Assembly: GCA_014529385.2 (NCBI GenBank)
Contig: CM043959.1
Span: forward strand, 15,204,309 to 15,268,308
DNA from: Adiantum capillus-veneris
Lineage: Eukaryota > Streptophyta > Polypodiopsida > Polypodiales > Pteridaceae
DNA: 64,000 bases
Direction: 5' to 3'
This document shows, one piece after another, positions 52,964 to 62,956 of this stretch (position 1 is its first letter; each line of letters starts with the position of its first letter). Under the pieces are notes generated by a model. That model saw only the letters and a list, made by a program, of their open reading frames with translations. It was not told the DNA's origin and ran no database searches. A program made the translations under genes and the position numbers.

Positions 52964-54248
52964 TGTCACGTGACACATCCAACCCTATGTGTCCGTGGAC
53001 AAGCTACAGCATGATCTCACTCCAGTCAGCCTAGATTTAGTAGTGATCTGGCACTTTTGTCAGTCTGTTCGCAGATCTGCATACCCAGTCACTTAGTGTA
53101 GATGCATATCCTCTGGTTGCACACAGCATGATCATAAGCATTCCCATCAGAATCCATCAGAATCCTTCAGGGGAATTTTCCAGTGCATTTAGCCTATTTT
53201 TCCTATTTTTGACATTTTTTGCTAATTATTTTTAAGTGACTTTTGTTGGAAAGTAGGTAGGGAAAATTGAGTAAGTTTGTAAATAAGCAAACCTAGACTA
53301 GCACTAAATGGCAGAAGAGGCAGCAGGAGCTCCACGCTCAATAGGCAACTTCTCAGCAGAACCCCCCCTCGGGCAGGAGACTTAGCGTTTTCAGCCAAGG
53401 ACAGCCTGGCGTTTTCTCCATTGCAGATCAGCCCAAGCGTTTTGCATGGCAGATCAACCCGGCAACAGTTAGACACAGCAGATCGGCCTAGCGTTTTTGC
53501 ATTTGCAGAATCCCGGCGACAGAAGGACCAAAATTCAGCCCTAGTGTTTATGGTTGCAGATCAGCCCCGGTGTTTTGCACCTTTACCGCGACGAAAAGTC
53601 AAGGAACATCGGCGTTTTCAGTTTTCAGCAGTTAGCACCCGCAGATCAAGTCCCGAACCTCGTAGATCTCACCTTCCCGCAGCAGTTCCTCGCCGCACGG
53701 TCAGTTTCCGCCAGGTTTATAGTTTCAGCCCGGCAAACGCAGATTTCAGCATCTGCGTTTTCAGCGCATCGTCGTCGCATCCTCGTCATCGACATCGTCA
53801 CCGACATAGAGTCAGAATTCAGCAGATAGAACATTTGCAGATTTCAGCCCATAGCGTTTTTGGACAGCAGTAGAAAGATTGCAGATTTCAGCCCTTAGGT
53901 CGGCTTCGTCATCACCGTCGTCATCGTCGACATAGCCTAGACTTGCATCAGTCTCATGCATACCATTTGTACCAGATTGTGCAATCAATAGTAGACCACT
54001 CTCGCCGACAAGAGTGGGGCCTTCGGAGGAGGGTTTTACAACGTCTCTGGTGTCGTATCTCTCTTCTCTCTCTATCTCTCAGTCTCATACACTTGCACGC
54101 ACAGTGTCCATTCACTTTGTTTGTGATCATAGCACTTTCATTTAAGAACGGAAGGCTCTCCCTTCCATAAGAACAAAAGGAACCTTGAGCACAGTTCGGA
54201 GCACTCATCTTGAGCAAAGTGCAAACAATCATTCCGCGGCACCTAACA
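52964..54248 (+). repeat. C3 5' LTR
   Basis: 1285 bp, TGTCACGTGACAC ... CACCTAACA. Hairpin CCACTCTCG-CCGA-CAAGAGTGG at 53996-54017 with one mismatch. TATA position reads TAAATAAG (near 53280). The AGCGTTTT motif array spans 53380-53860. Confidence 0.9.
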
Positions 54249-54249
54249 T

Positions 54250-54261
54250 TGGTATCAGAGC
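54250..54261 (+). promoter_or_regulatory. PBS of C3
   Basis: TGGTATCAGAGC, exact initiator-Met type. The 432-base leader to the ATG at 54694 has no other open frame of note. Confidence 0.9.
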
Positions 54262-54693
54262 TTTGGCAGTGTTGTGTATCACTCAAGGAAAGAACCACAA
54301 GAATCACAATAATTTTTTTTGCATGTTGCGGTCGCACGAACCCAAGTTCGCTTGGGCGTGTCGATTCCTAATCGTGTTTTTGAAGAGTGACAGGAATCCA
54401 AGGAAAGAAGGGCTTGTCCAGCCTCCCCTTGTGTCTCTTTTCACTCATTGAGAGATGACCGTGCGCTTAGCAGCCAGCCAATCGACGTGAGGTGGGAAAA
54501 AGCAACCTTGGTGTGAGCGCAAGGCCGCAAAGGGGTGCGCCCGCGGAAAGGAGTAGAACTCGGGTGAAGAGAAGATCCTTCTCAAACACGGTTTGCAAGC
54601 GAAAGAAAACCTCAAGAACCTCAAGACCCCAAGACCCTCAAGAACCCAAGTTCCTCGTGAACTTAAGAACCCACAAGAACCCACGACTTCAGA

Positions 54694-56232
54694 ATGGTCA
54701 TCACTCGAAGCGGAATGGATACTTCGCTTAGAGGTGATGAGCATGAGAGAGGCGAAGAAGAATTTTCCCCACCAAGAGGTTGTTCCGACCCTCCCCCTTC
54801 CCCATCTACGTCAAGAATTGCACTAACTCCTATGGAGGCTTTGGACCAGATGTTTATGGAAAGGAAGTTAGAACGCGAAGCAAGACACGCAGAAAGAAAA
54901 GCAGAAATGGAACGCAGACACGCAGAAAGAAGAGCAGAAAGAGAAGCAGCAAGGCAGGAAGCCAAAGCAATACAAGAACAGAGCGACCAACAAAACAAAG
55001 AGTTATGGCGACTCTATTCTCAAGTTCAGGCACAGATGCAAGAGATTTGGGGAAAGGAGACTCTCTCAGTCTCTTCTTCTCCAAAGCATGGCACACAGGA
55101 TTTGCATGATTCTGAGAAGCATGATGATTTGACTGACAAGCATGATGATTTGAATGACAATGATAAGCATGATGATTTGAATGATAATGATGAGCATGAT
55201 GACTTGCATGATCAAGATGTGAGTTCTCACAAGCATGATGATTTGCATGATCAAGATGTTATTTCGCACAAGCATGATGAGTTGCATGAAGATGATGTGA
55301 TTGTTCACAAGGATGATGTGTTAATGGATGCTTTTTCTAGCGAAGCTAACCTCGTTGTAGATTCGATCAATCACGAAGAACCGATCTTGGCTTTCGAGTC
55401 GAGGTCCAAAGAACCCCCACAGGACGATTCGATCATTCAAGAAGAAGCGATCTTGGCTCTCGAGCCTAGGTCCAAAGAGCCCTTACAGGAAGTATTATGT
55501 GTTCGCATGATTCATACGCGCCCATTGTTCAAGTGTTTCATTCGTGATCGTTTCCTGTATTTTAGTAAGCGTCTTTATGTGATCCCTTTTACTAGGCATG
55601 ACATATTGTACGTTGAGCACGTTTCACTCATGAATGAGCACGAATGTATGCGGATTGTTCATGAAAAGCTGAAAAGTATGCATTCAAGGACATCACATTC
55701 CATGTCTCTTCCTTGGCATGACACAGTATTAGAAAGAGCACATGAAAGTATGAGCACCAAGCATCGGCATTTCCATTGTGTTTTGCCAGAGTTGATTGAT
55801 ATAGATCAGAAAGACAAGATTCGATCTCATTGTTTGCATGTGTGTGGTGAACCGTTTGGCATTCCGTCTATTTGTTCATCTACATTGCATGCACAGTCTT
55901 CCAGGAAGACAAGATTTTTTCCACTTACTTTACATGGAATGGGTATGTTCATGGTTTTGTGTTGGAAATGGTTTCAAGAATTTTCAGCCATGGAGATTCT
56001 TGAAGAAAGAAGCATGACTCTCGACGAAGTTGAAGCATTGAAGGAGCCACAGGAGACTTTGTGTCGCTTTCGGCACGGCCCAAAGAAGAAGGTATTGCAG
56101 ACCTTTATGAAGTTCAAGTACCGCATGACCCGCACATCAGAGTGGGCCGACGAAGAGTCCCTTCCAGGATTCCGGATGCTATTGGCGATCTCCCTCGACG
56201 CCATACAGTTCGGTACCAGTAACTCACTTTGA
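54694..56232 (+). CDS. C3 single ORF: gag N-terminus, Asp/His repeat, unknown domain, chromodomain-like tail
   Basis: 512 codons without interruption. Start chosen because MVITRSGMDTS is shared with C1 and C2. Residues about 50-115 are a charged coiled coil (ERKLEREARHAERKAEMERR). About 130-210 is the Asp/His repeat (HDDLNDNDKHDDLNDNDEHD). About 267-432 is an unrecognised domain (VRMIHTRPLFKCFIRDRF, HECMRIVHEKLKSMHS, GMGMFMVLCWKWFQEF). About 465-490 is MKFKYRMTRTSEWADEESL, like a chromodomain core. The stop is 11 bases before the LTR, so the ORF reaches the PPT. Compared with C2, capsid and protease have been deleted in frame. Possible role in particle entry or chromatin targeting is inference. 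Confidence 0.85.
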   Translation: MVITRSGMDTSLRGDEHERGEEEFSPPRGCSDPPPSPSTSRIALTPMEALDQMFMERKLEREARHAERKAEMERRHAERRAEREAARQEAKAIQEQSDQQNKELWRLYSQVQAQMQEIWGKETLSVSSSPKHGTQDLHDSEKHDDLTDKHDDLNDNDKHDDLNDNDEHDDLHDQDVSSHKHDDLHDQDVISHKHDELHEDDVIVHKDDVLMDAFSSEANLVVDSINHEEPILAFESRSKEPPQDDSIIQEEAILALEPRSKEPLQEVLCVRMIHTRPLFKCFIRDRFLYFSKRLYVIPFTRHDILYVEHVSLMNEHECMRIVHEKLKSMHSRTSHSMSLPWHDTVLERAHESMSTKHRHFHCVLPELIDIDQKDKIRSHCLHVCGEPFGIPSICSSTLHAQSSRKTRFFPLTLHGMGMFMVLCWKWFQEFSAMEILEERSMTLDEVEALKEPQETLCRFRHGPKKKVLQTFMKFKYRMTRTSEWADEESLPGFRMLLAISLDAIQFGTSNSL

Positions 56233-56243
56233 AAAGGAAGGGA
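56232..56243 (+). promoter_or_regulatory. PPT of C3
   Basis: GAAAAGGAAGGGA directly precedes the 3' LTR at 56244 and starts within a few bases of the ORF stop. Confidence 0.8.
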
Positions 56244-57525
56244 TGTCACGTGACACATCCAACCCTATGTGTCCGTGGACAAGCTACAGCATGATCTCAC
56301 TCCAGTCAGCCTAGATTTAGTAGTGATCTGGCACTTTTGTCAGTCTGTTCGCAGATCTGCATACCCAGTCACTTAGTGTAGATGCATATCCTCTGGTTGC
56401 ACACAACATGATCATAAGCATTCCCATCAGAATCCATCAGAATCCTTCAGGGGAATTTTCCAGTGCATTTAGCCTATTTTCCCTATTTTTGACATTTTTC
56501 GCTAATTATTTTTAAGTGACTTTTGTTGGAAAGTAGGTAGGGAAAATTGAGTAAGTTTGTAAATAAGCAAACCTAGACTAGCACTAAATGGCAGAAGAGG
56601 CAGCAGGAGCTCCACGCTCAATAGGCAACTTCTCAGCAGAACCCCCCCTCGGGCAGGAGACTTAGCGTTTTCAGCCAAGGACAGCCTGGCGTTTTCTCCA
56701 TTGCAGATCAGCCCCAGCGTTTTGCATGGCAGATCAACCCGGCAACAGTTAGACACAGCAGATCGGCCTAGCGTTTTTGCATTTGCAGAATCCCGGCGAC
56801 AGAAGGACCAAAATTCAGCCCTAGTGTTTATGGTTGCAGATCAGCCCCGGCGTTTTGCACCTTTACCGCGACGAAAAGTCAAGGAACATCGGCGTTTTCA
56901 GTTTTCAGCAGTTAGCACCCGCAGATCAAGTCCCGAACCTCGCAGATCTCACCTTCCCGCAGCAGTTCCTCGTCGCACGGTCAGTTTCCGCCAGGTTTAC
57001 AGTTTCAGCCCGGCAAACGCAGATTTCAGCATCTGCGTTTTCAGCGCATCGTCGTCGCATCCTCGTCATCGACATCGTCACCGACATAGAGTGAGAATTC
57101 AGCAGATAGAACATTTGCAGATTTCAGCCATAGCGTTTTTGGACAGCAGTAGAAAGATTGCAGATTTCAGCCCTTAGGTCGACTTCGTCATCACCGTCGT
57201 CATTGTCGACATAACCTAGACTTGCATCAGTCTCATGCATACCATTTGTACCAGATTGTGCAATCAATAGTAGACCACTCTCGCCGACAAGAGTGGGGCC
57301 TTTGGAGGAGGGTTTTACAACGTCTCTGGTCGTATCTCTCTTCTCTCTCTATCTCTCAGTCTCATACACTTGCACACACAGTGTCCATTCACTTTGTTTG
57401 TGATCATAGCACTTTCCATTAAGTACGGAAGGCTCTCCCTTCCATAAGAACAAAAGGAACCTTGAGCACAGCTCGGAGCACTCATCTTGAGCAAAGCGCA
57501 AACAATCCTTCCGCTGCACCTAACA
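56244..57525 (+). repeat. C3 3' LTR
   Basis: 1282 bp, almost identical to 52964-54248. It ends CACCTAACA, then GAACA. Confidence 0.9.
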
Positions 57526-58320
57526 GAACAGATGGCGACGGAAGCGCTGCGGGCAAGCAGATGAGAGAGAGAGGAGGTTCCGAAGAGAAGCAGGAGGCTT
57601 GAAAATAAGTTCTCTGCACAGTTTTGCCACTCTCTGTAAGTGAGCCTTTTAATAAATCTGCAGATTTCACGCTTTGTTTAAAAAACCCCAAAGTGTCCAG
57701 GCCCTTAAATAAAATAAAAGGGCTACTTGTAATGTGTTAAAAAAAAACTCAACGCAAGGCCAAGTTCCAGCGTGAAAAAAATCGAGCAAAGAGAGGCCCA
57801 CATAGAGAAAGAAGGATGACGCGTGGAAAAATAACGCTCACGTGTGTGCGTGTGTACGCTCGTGCCCAACGCACGCCATACGCTCAAGGTAGGAGCCAAC
57901 ATTGCAAAGGCTTCACGCCGGAAAGCCAACGTTTCCTTCTGCTATCGATTTGTTGCAATCAATTTCTCTTCGTCGCTGCATTGGTGCAGCCACCAGCAGA
58001 GAGACGTACTCTGTGTGTGTGCGCGCACTTCGCACAGAGGAGAGCAGAAAAATATCAAATAAGAGATTGTATGCTGATTTATTGCAAAAGCAATAAATTA
58101 TTCACTGATTTTCGATGAAAATCAGCAAAATCAATTAAAAAACCCTGATTTTCAGCATTCCCATCTGTCAAATTGCTGATTTTTATAGAACGCTAATATT
58201 CACCTGCACACATGCTTACAAGAAGAAAACAAATAATTTCAATAGTTAGTCACTAAAAATTAGACAAACCGAGGTTATCCGACCCATAGGTGTGCACGTG
58301 GTCCTTCATATAGCCAAGCC
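57526..58320. other. No gene recognised
   Basis: AT-rich sequence after C3 with small overlapping frames (57816-58118 on three frames) that look compositional. 58200-58320 may be the leader of the element owning LTR L. Confidence 0.3.
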
Positions 58321-58321
58321 G

Positions 58322-58748
58322 GCTCTAATACCATGAAACGAACATTCAAAGAGGATCTCCTAGCTACACAGACCGCCTATAGATACGCGTCGGACGAACC
58401 ACCCGACCATAGCCACCATCCAGTTGCACCCCTGTGCTAGGGCGAGCGTCCGAGGACGCAGGCGCTCGAACGCTGGCGTGCACCTGTAAGACCGAGCGTC
58501 CCATACCACCCGGCCTCACCTCCTCGAGGTGACCTCGCCCACTCCTAGCCTCACGGGCTAACCACTAGAGTCTAGCACTCTGCTAGTGCTCTGCTAATGA
58601 GACCTTGGCCCCCCTTTTAAAAAAGTGACCAGCCACACTGACCGGGTTCACACTACGTTCGCCCGGACATCGGACGCCCATCCCGACGGTGTCTTAGCCA
58701 AATCCTCTCTCCTGTAAGCAGGACATAACAGCTCCCTCTCCTTTTTTC
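58322..58748 (-). mobile_element. LTR L with PBS on one side and PPT on the other
   Basis: LTR 58334-58730 (397 bp; minus TGTTATGTCC ... GTTTCA). On its left GCTCTAATACCA (58322-58333) reads TGGTATTAGAGC on minus, an 11/12 PBS. On its right minus AAAAGGAGAGGGAGC (58745-58731) is a PPT. One LTR therefore has both internal ends attached, as in a tandem array or an LTR-circle junction. The size and TGTTAT start suggest a copia-type element, but this is uncertain. Confidence 0.65.
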
Positions 58749-58807
58749 TTCTTCCTTGGTGGTAGTACCTCTAGCATGCTGCTAGCGTTTTAAAACGTTG
58801 AGGGTAG

Positions 58808-59397
58808 ATGTGCTTGGGGTGTTGGAGTTGTGAGAAGGGAAACATAGGAGTTCCTTTTTGTGATCGGTTTTGGGAAGGTGGCTTGCAAGAGCTAGAGAAG
58901 TGTTTTGAGGAGCGGCTTGGGCGTTTCTTTCCGACCCTTTTGAGTGCAAGAAGGAAAGAATTTTTTCATTTCCAGATCTTCTATTGCTCGAGCACTAGCG
59001 ACATTGATGACCAACACCACCTATGGGCTATGGAAAGCGGATCGACCAATTCCCAGTAGCGGCCTATGCACGCACCAAGTTCTCAAGGAAACCGACAAAT
59101 TGTTGGGCTCGAGATTGTGAGGCCAAAAGCAAATGCACGAGTTCGCTAGAGGACAAAGGCAAAGGCAAGCTTAACAAGGACGGTAATACCAATACTCCGT
59201 TAGTTGCCTTAGTAGCCACGAGGTCTGACAACCTGACGCTTTGTTTGGCTCGGGAGTTTGAAGCCGAAGACAAAAGCACGAACTCGCAAAAGGACAAAGG
59301 CAAAGGCAAGCTGGACAGAGATAACGGTGATAAAGATTTGACAGACGGCATGGCATACACGGTGGCGACCACAGTGGCCACAACACAAGATTTCTAG
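58808..59397 (+). other. Unidentified coding-like region with internal duplication
   Basis: Two overlapping frames (58808-59059; 59023-59397). The second contains two related segments about 140 bases apart: CWARDCEAKSKCTSS then DKGKGKLNKDG, and CLAREFEAEDKSTNS then DKGKGKLDRDN. No known domain is recognised. It may be a remnant of the internal region of an element. 59398-59790 downstream shows nothing definite. Confidence 0.35.
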
Positions 59398-59792
59398 TCA
59401 AGAAGCAATTGTTGTCATTAGCTTCAGCCAGAGAGAGGCTTGTGAGTGGCAAAGAGGGGCAAGCAATGCTCCCTATAAATAGTTTGGACCCTTGTGATGA
59501 AGTTCAAGTTATCGGTGTTTGAACCCGTGGGTCAGAGTTCAAGGCATCTGGCAAGGAACCAATCAGATGTATCTAAAACACTATGGATGAGTACAACGAT
59601 CCATTGTTTTGGTTCGGACTATGGAAAAGTAATGTGGTCTACAGTTCAATTTCCTAAAAGGCAATTGATGCTCAGGATTGCATTCTTCTAAGGTAAAAAG
59701 TTGAGGGTAGCAAATCCGATAGTAGACGTACTACTGGAGTGTCCATGGTAGCTTTTTCATCGACTTGGTCTCACTATTTAAGTCCACTATGA

Positions 59793-60040
59793 GCTGCAAA
59801 GAGGGTGTTAAAGTTTATGGCATCTCAAGTGAATTGCCCCATTATTTATTTTGGCATTAGGTATTTGTTTTACTTATTTGTCAAAGTCTGGGTAGGGCAA
59901 TTTACTGAGGTGGCTATATAACCACACTTAGCCCCCATTGTATTATGTATCAATTCTTTGCCAAGGTTGGTTGGTTCAGCAAAATCTCTCTCGTGTATTC
60001 TCCCATTGCTCTACGCTTCCGCATCCTTGACTTTGACACA
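59793..60040 (+). repeat. Copia-type 3' LTR M1 with PPT
   Basis: PPT GCTGCAAAGAGGG (59793-59805) then TGTTAAAGTTTATGG ... CTTTGACACA (59806-60040, 235 bp). A GGCTATATAACC promoter-like box lies near 59910. The 3' end matches the LTR end at 62993. Sequence after 60040 is not a PBS, so this is a 3' LTR. Confidence 0.65.
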
Positions 60041-60087
60041 TCTCATGATGGCTGATGACCTTGTTGGGTTAAGGAGATCCTTGACAC

Positions 60088-60680
60088 CTTAAGGTTTTGG
60101 GGTCTAAATGGATAGCCCAGTTTGTGGAAATCTTGCGGTTAAGCGCATATATGCAAAACTAGTACAGACATGGGCGATCTCGCAAGAAGGTGTTGCCCCC
60201 ATGCCATATTAACTCGTACCAGAGCCAAAGGACGATGGGTAAACCTTATAAACCCAAGGTTGGAGTGTACAGCAAAAACCTCATGTTGGTAGCTACCTTA
60301 CCTCCACCCTAGTTTGAAGGGAGGTTCTCCACGTAGCACCAAATTATGATAGAGCCTAAAACCCTTGGTCGTGGAGTAAACATAAAACCCACAGTTGGTG
60401 CAAACTAAAAACTCATAGTAAAATAATGACGAAGAAACTCCCAAGCTTGGCTTAAGGAGGCAGTTGTTGGGGTACGCCAACTTGTGACCTATAAGTGGCA
60501 CTTAACTATGAGGCGTGCATAAATTGGCTACATTGAAGGTTCCTAACACCTTAAGTTTTTGGGATCTAGATTGCTAGACCAACTTGTGGAAACCTCACAG
60601 ATAAGCGCGTGTGTAGGGATAGTACTGGGATTGGTGACCTCTCGCAAAGGTGCTACCCTCGAGCCATATTAGACATATCT
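60088..60680. repeat. Two diverged direct repeats about 460 bp apart
   Basis: CCTTAAGGTTTTGGGGTCTA ... GCCATATTA at 60083-60210 recurs, diverged, at 60550-60671 (CCTTAAGTTTTTGGGATCTA ... GCCATATTA). They could be ends of a small LTR-like or TRIM-type element. No PBS was seen. Confidence 0.45.
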
Positions 60681-61265
60681 CCTACAAAGACTCCAACCAC
60701 GACACCGTGCCGTTGTCACCACCTCCTTCAATGAAAACTCTATCCCTAATCTTGGATTGAGCGCACAATACAACGTAATGGGCTTAATATTACAATACTA
60801 TTTACAACTTGAAGAACAATAAAGTTAGAGAAGAAATGACAAGCAAAAGTACATAGGAAGAAATAAGAGACAACAACAAGAGTTGATGATAGGTAGCGCA
60901 CCCCCCCCCCCCAAGCCCCAGCAACCCCATAAAACAAGGAAAGTATATATGGACAGCAACCAAAATTCCCTAGGGTTGTGCTCAGTTGTAATCAACCTAA
61001 GTGTGAGAAAGAGCTTTTCATCAGATTCACACATTGTGCAAGATGCTACATTGACAAAGGTGTGTCCTTTCAACCAAAACTTCTCACATCTATGGCAAAA
61101 TGCTGGTAACCCATTCAATTTCCATGCTTGTTAATATGACATCAAACATCGAGTACATCTTCTGAGACATGAAAGGAAAGAATATACAATGTCAATTTTG
61201 ACAAAAGATGCTTTTGAAAACATCATAGCTAGGATATAAGCCTTGAGAGAGCAATAGATGTGTAC
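60681..61265. other. Proximal end of the giant intron
   Basis: Contains a C14 run (60901-60914). A minus frame near 61118-60985 (PAFCHRCEKFW, SCTMC) is rich in CxxC pairs but does not fit the phase of the host exons. Nothing else recognised. Confidence 0.35.
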
Positions 61266-61408
61266 CGTTTACTGGTCATTAAATGACCATTACATGGAAC
61301 ATTTTTAGAGCTGCTACCGAGGCGGTCTTTCACGGACCTTTTCCTGCCCGCCATTGGGCCTCTTGGATGATCTGAGTACAATTTACTTGATGAAATGGTT
61401 GCCGACCT
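61266..61408 (-). CDS. Host gene exon 2
   Basis: The acceptor reads TCTGTACAG and the donor AACG-GTACAC. 143 bases encode RSATISSSKLYSDHPRG, then AGRKRSVKDRLGSSSK and NGHLMTSK, plus two bases (CG) of a split Arg codon. SVKDRLG-type motifs occur in several plant nuclear or RNA-associated proteins (from memory, not checked). It is the last exon before the transposon-filled intron. Confidence 0.65.
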
Positions 61409-61624
61409 CTGTACAGACATAATTAATTTTAAAAGTTAGAAAAATGGCATCCATTGTAAAGCCAATAAAATATAACGCATGTGTGATGCAGTCTCTGATA
61501 GTGCAGATTCTGGCAATCCACCCATGAACCAAGGGCAAGGAGAGCAAGAGTGGACAGTATTTGTTTTGGCGTTGCCACCTGTTTTGCGTGAAATGCATGC
61601 AAAGGAGAAGGGCATATTTGAAAC

Positions 61625-61696
61625 CTGGCCGCCTTGTCCAACAGTTATAGTGACTCGAGGCTGAGACATTGCCTGAAAAACGGCTGTCTGCTGCAT
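61625..61696 (-). CDS. Host gene exon 1 (coding part)
   Basis: ATG at 61696-61694 is the first Met after an in-frame TAA 13 codons upstream. It encodes 24 residues ending VTITVGQGGQ and meets donor CCAG-GTTTCA at 61624. It joins exon 2 in phase 0. Confidence 0.6.
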
Positions 61697-62871
61697 CCAA
61701 GACGACAGAAAACCCCTGAAGTTGCAGTTTGCTTAGGGAACGCAGAGGATAAGATACATCGCAGATTTAAGAGGCCCTAACCTCAAAACTGTTTTCCAGA
61801 CTATCCCAATATTGAGCTCAATTCGTGCAGCAAACAAAATAAAGGATGGAACACTATTGCAAATTTCACTCGGGAAAAAAGCTTGTGCTTTGTCGCCTGC
61901 ACGCTTCGATACTACGCGAACTGTCGATCGCAAGATTTCCCTCGATAAGTAGCGGTCATCTTATCTGGGGACAATTCTTCGTCCACGGCACTGTGAGCTA
62001 CAGGCTGACAAGGTCACAGCTTCGGCGTCGTTTCTGCTGCCCTCACAAACTTAGGAACTGTATCTCATTCCTGCACACATTGTGGTTGCGAGCAGGTCTC
62101 GACTCTCTACAATTCTCAATTCTGACAATATTTTTGGTTCTTTTTAATCGCTGTAGTAATGACTTTTACTAGCTGACCATAAAATCTTCGATAAAATCAC
62201 TAGGCCTGCCTGTTTGGAGGTGCTTATGTGCAGGTTAGCCCGCCAGCAATGCACTCTGCTTTTACTACCTCAACTTCCTTGGTTCACACTAGATGGAGAT
62301 TGCAAGTATACACTAGTAGCAAGAAACCTCTTCCAACCAATGGATTGCAGCTTAACAATGGCGTGGTAGGCTTTTACTAGGCAATTCGCATTCTACGTTG
62401 ATAAAGCGCACAGTAGTGGCTTTCTTTCCGAGAGGGGGCAATTGCAGGGGTCCGAAAAGGAAGCTCGATTCTTCTACCCAATCTGCACACACCAGCCAGG
62501 ATTCACGCCCCTTCTCCTCCCTTTGTCGCCCCCGAGTCTAAACCTAGCCTTAAATTAGAAGGCTCCAACACCGTTCTACAGCAAGGCTAGGAAAATTCTA
62601 CCCTTCAAAAGAAATGTAGCAGATTTGAAAGAATAGTTGTATGCCCTTCAAATTTGAGTAGAAAGAAAAGGGAAGTTTCTTAAAGGCCATCCAAATAAAA
62701 AGTATATTCGCCTTTCAAACCTAATATTAGGGCTACTTACATTTGCAAACACGCATTATTCAAATTTTCCAAGAAAGAAAGGCATAAGTAAATGTAGGCC
62801 CCATTAGCATGAATGAGGAGATGGCAATATAGCAGAAAAGAAGTCACCAATTACAAAATGTGGAGAAAAAC

Positions 62872-62875
<4 letters not shown>
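61697..62875. other. Upstream region of the host gene
   Basis: 5' UTR and promoter are expected here on the minus strand. I see no confident TATA box, and the frames present (for example 61846-62172 plus) show no motif. Confidence 0.35.

Positions 62876-62950
<75 letters not shown>
62876..62950 (+). repeat. (CT)n microsatellite, about 75 bp
   Basis: Uninterrupted CT dinucleotides. In M1 the matching place (near 59985) has only AAAATCTCTCTCG, so the tract is an expansion within an M-type LTR. Confidence 0.9.

Positions 62951-62956
<6 letters not shown>

Larger units (their letters stand above)
52964..57525 (+). mobile_element. Element C3, young-looking non-autonomous LTR element with one intact ORF
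   Basis: 5' LTR 52964-54248, PBS 54250-54261, leader, ORF 54694-56232, PPT before 56244, 3' LTR 56244-57525. Flanks GAGCA (52959-52963) and GAACA (57526-57530) are a target duplication with one mismatch. By eye the LTRs differ at about 20 substitutions and two small indels over 1.28 kb. Total 4.56 kb. It lacks capsid core, protease, RT and integrase, yet keeps all cis-signals and an uninterrupted ORF. Confidence 0.9.
6129..61696 (-). other. Host gene with four exons and a ~54-kb intron
   Basis: Minus-strand order is: exon 1 61696-61625; intron 1 of 216 bp; exon 2 61408-61266; intron 2 of about 54,086 bp; exon 3 7179-7100; intron 3 of 68 bp; exon 4 7031-6718; then a 3' UTR to about 6130. All three introns are GT-AG. 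Phases agree at every junction: 0 after exon 1, two bases carried from exon 2 into exon 3, one base carried from exon 3 into exon 4. The joined frame is about 202 codons without a stop. I do not recognise the protein by name. Landmarks are VTITVGQGGQ near the N-terminus, GRKRSVKDRLGSS, an acidic segment, then DLRYKL and DLRERISG. Joining exon 2 to exon 3 across the transposon pile is inference from phase, strand and sense. The alternative is two unrelated genes. Confidence 0.6.

Noticed and set aside
53222-53873. Frames of 60-160 codons inside C LTRs on both strands (repeated at 43465, 48111 and 56502)
   Set aside because: They repeat only because the LTR is repeated, differ in frame between copies and contain no known motif.
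55066-55308. Minus-strand Ile/Met-rich frames (also 46709-46918) that look like membrane proteins
   Set aside because: They are the antisense of the Asp/His coding repeat; CATGATGATT-type DNA gives Ile/Met on the other strand. No independent start or conservation.
60825-61118. Minus frame with CHRC and CTMC pairs as a possible extra host exon or zinc finger
   Set aside because: No acceptor gives a frame compatible with exon 2 without a stop, and direct exon 2 to exon 3 joining already fits.
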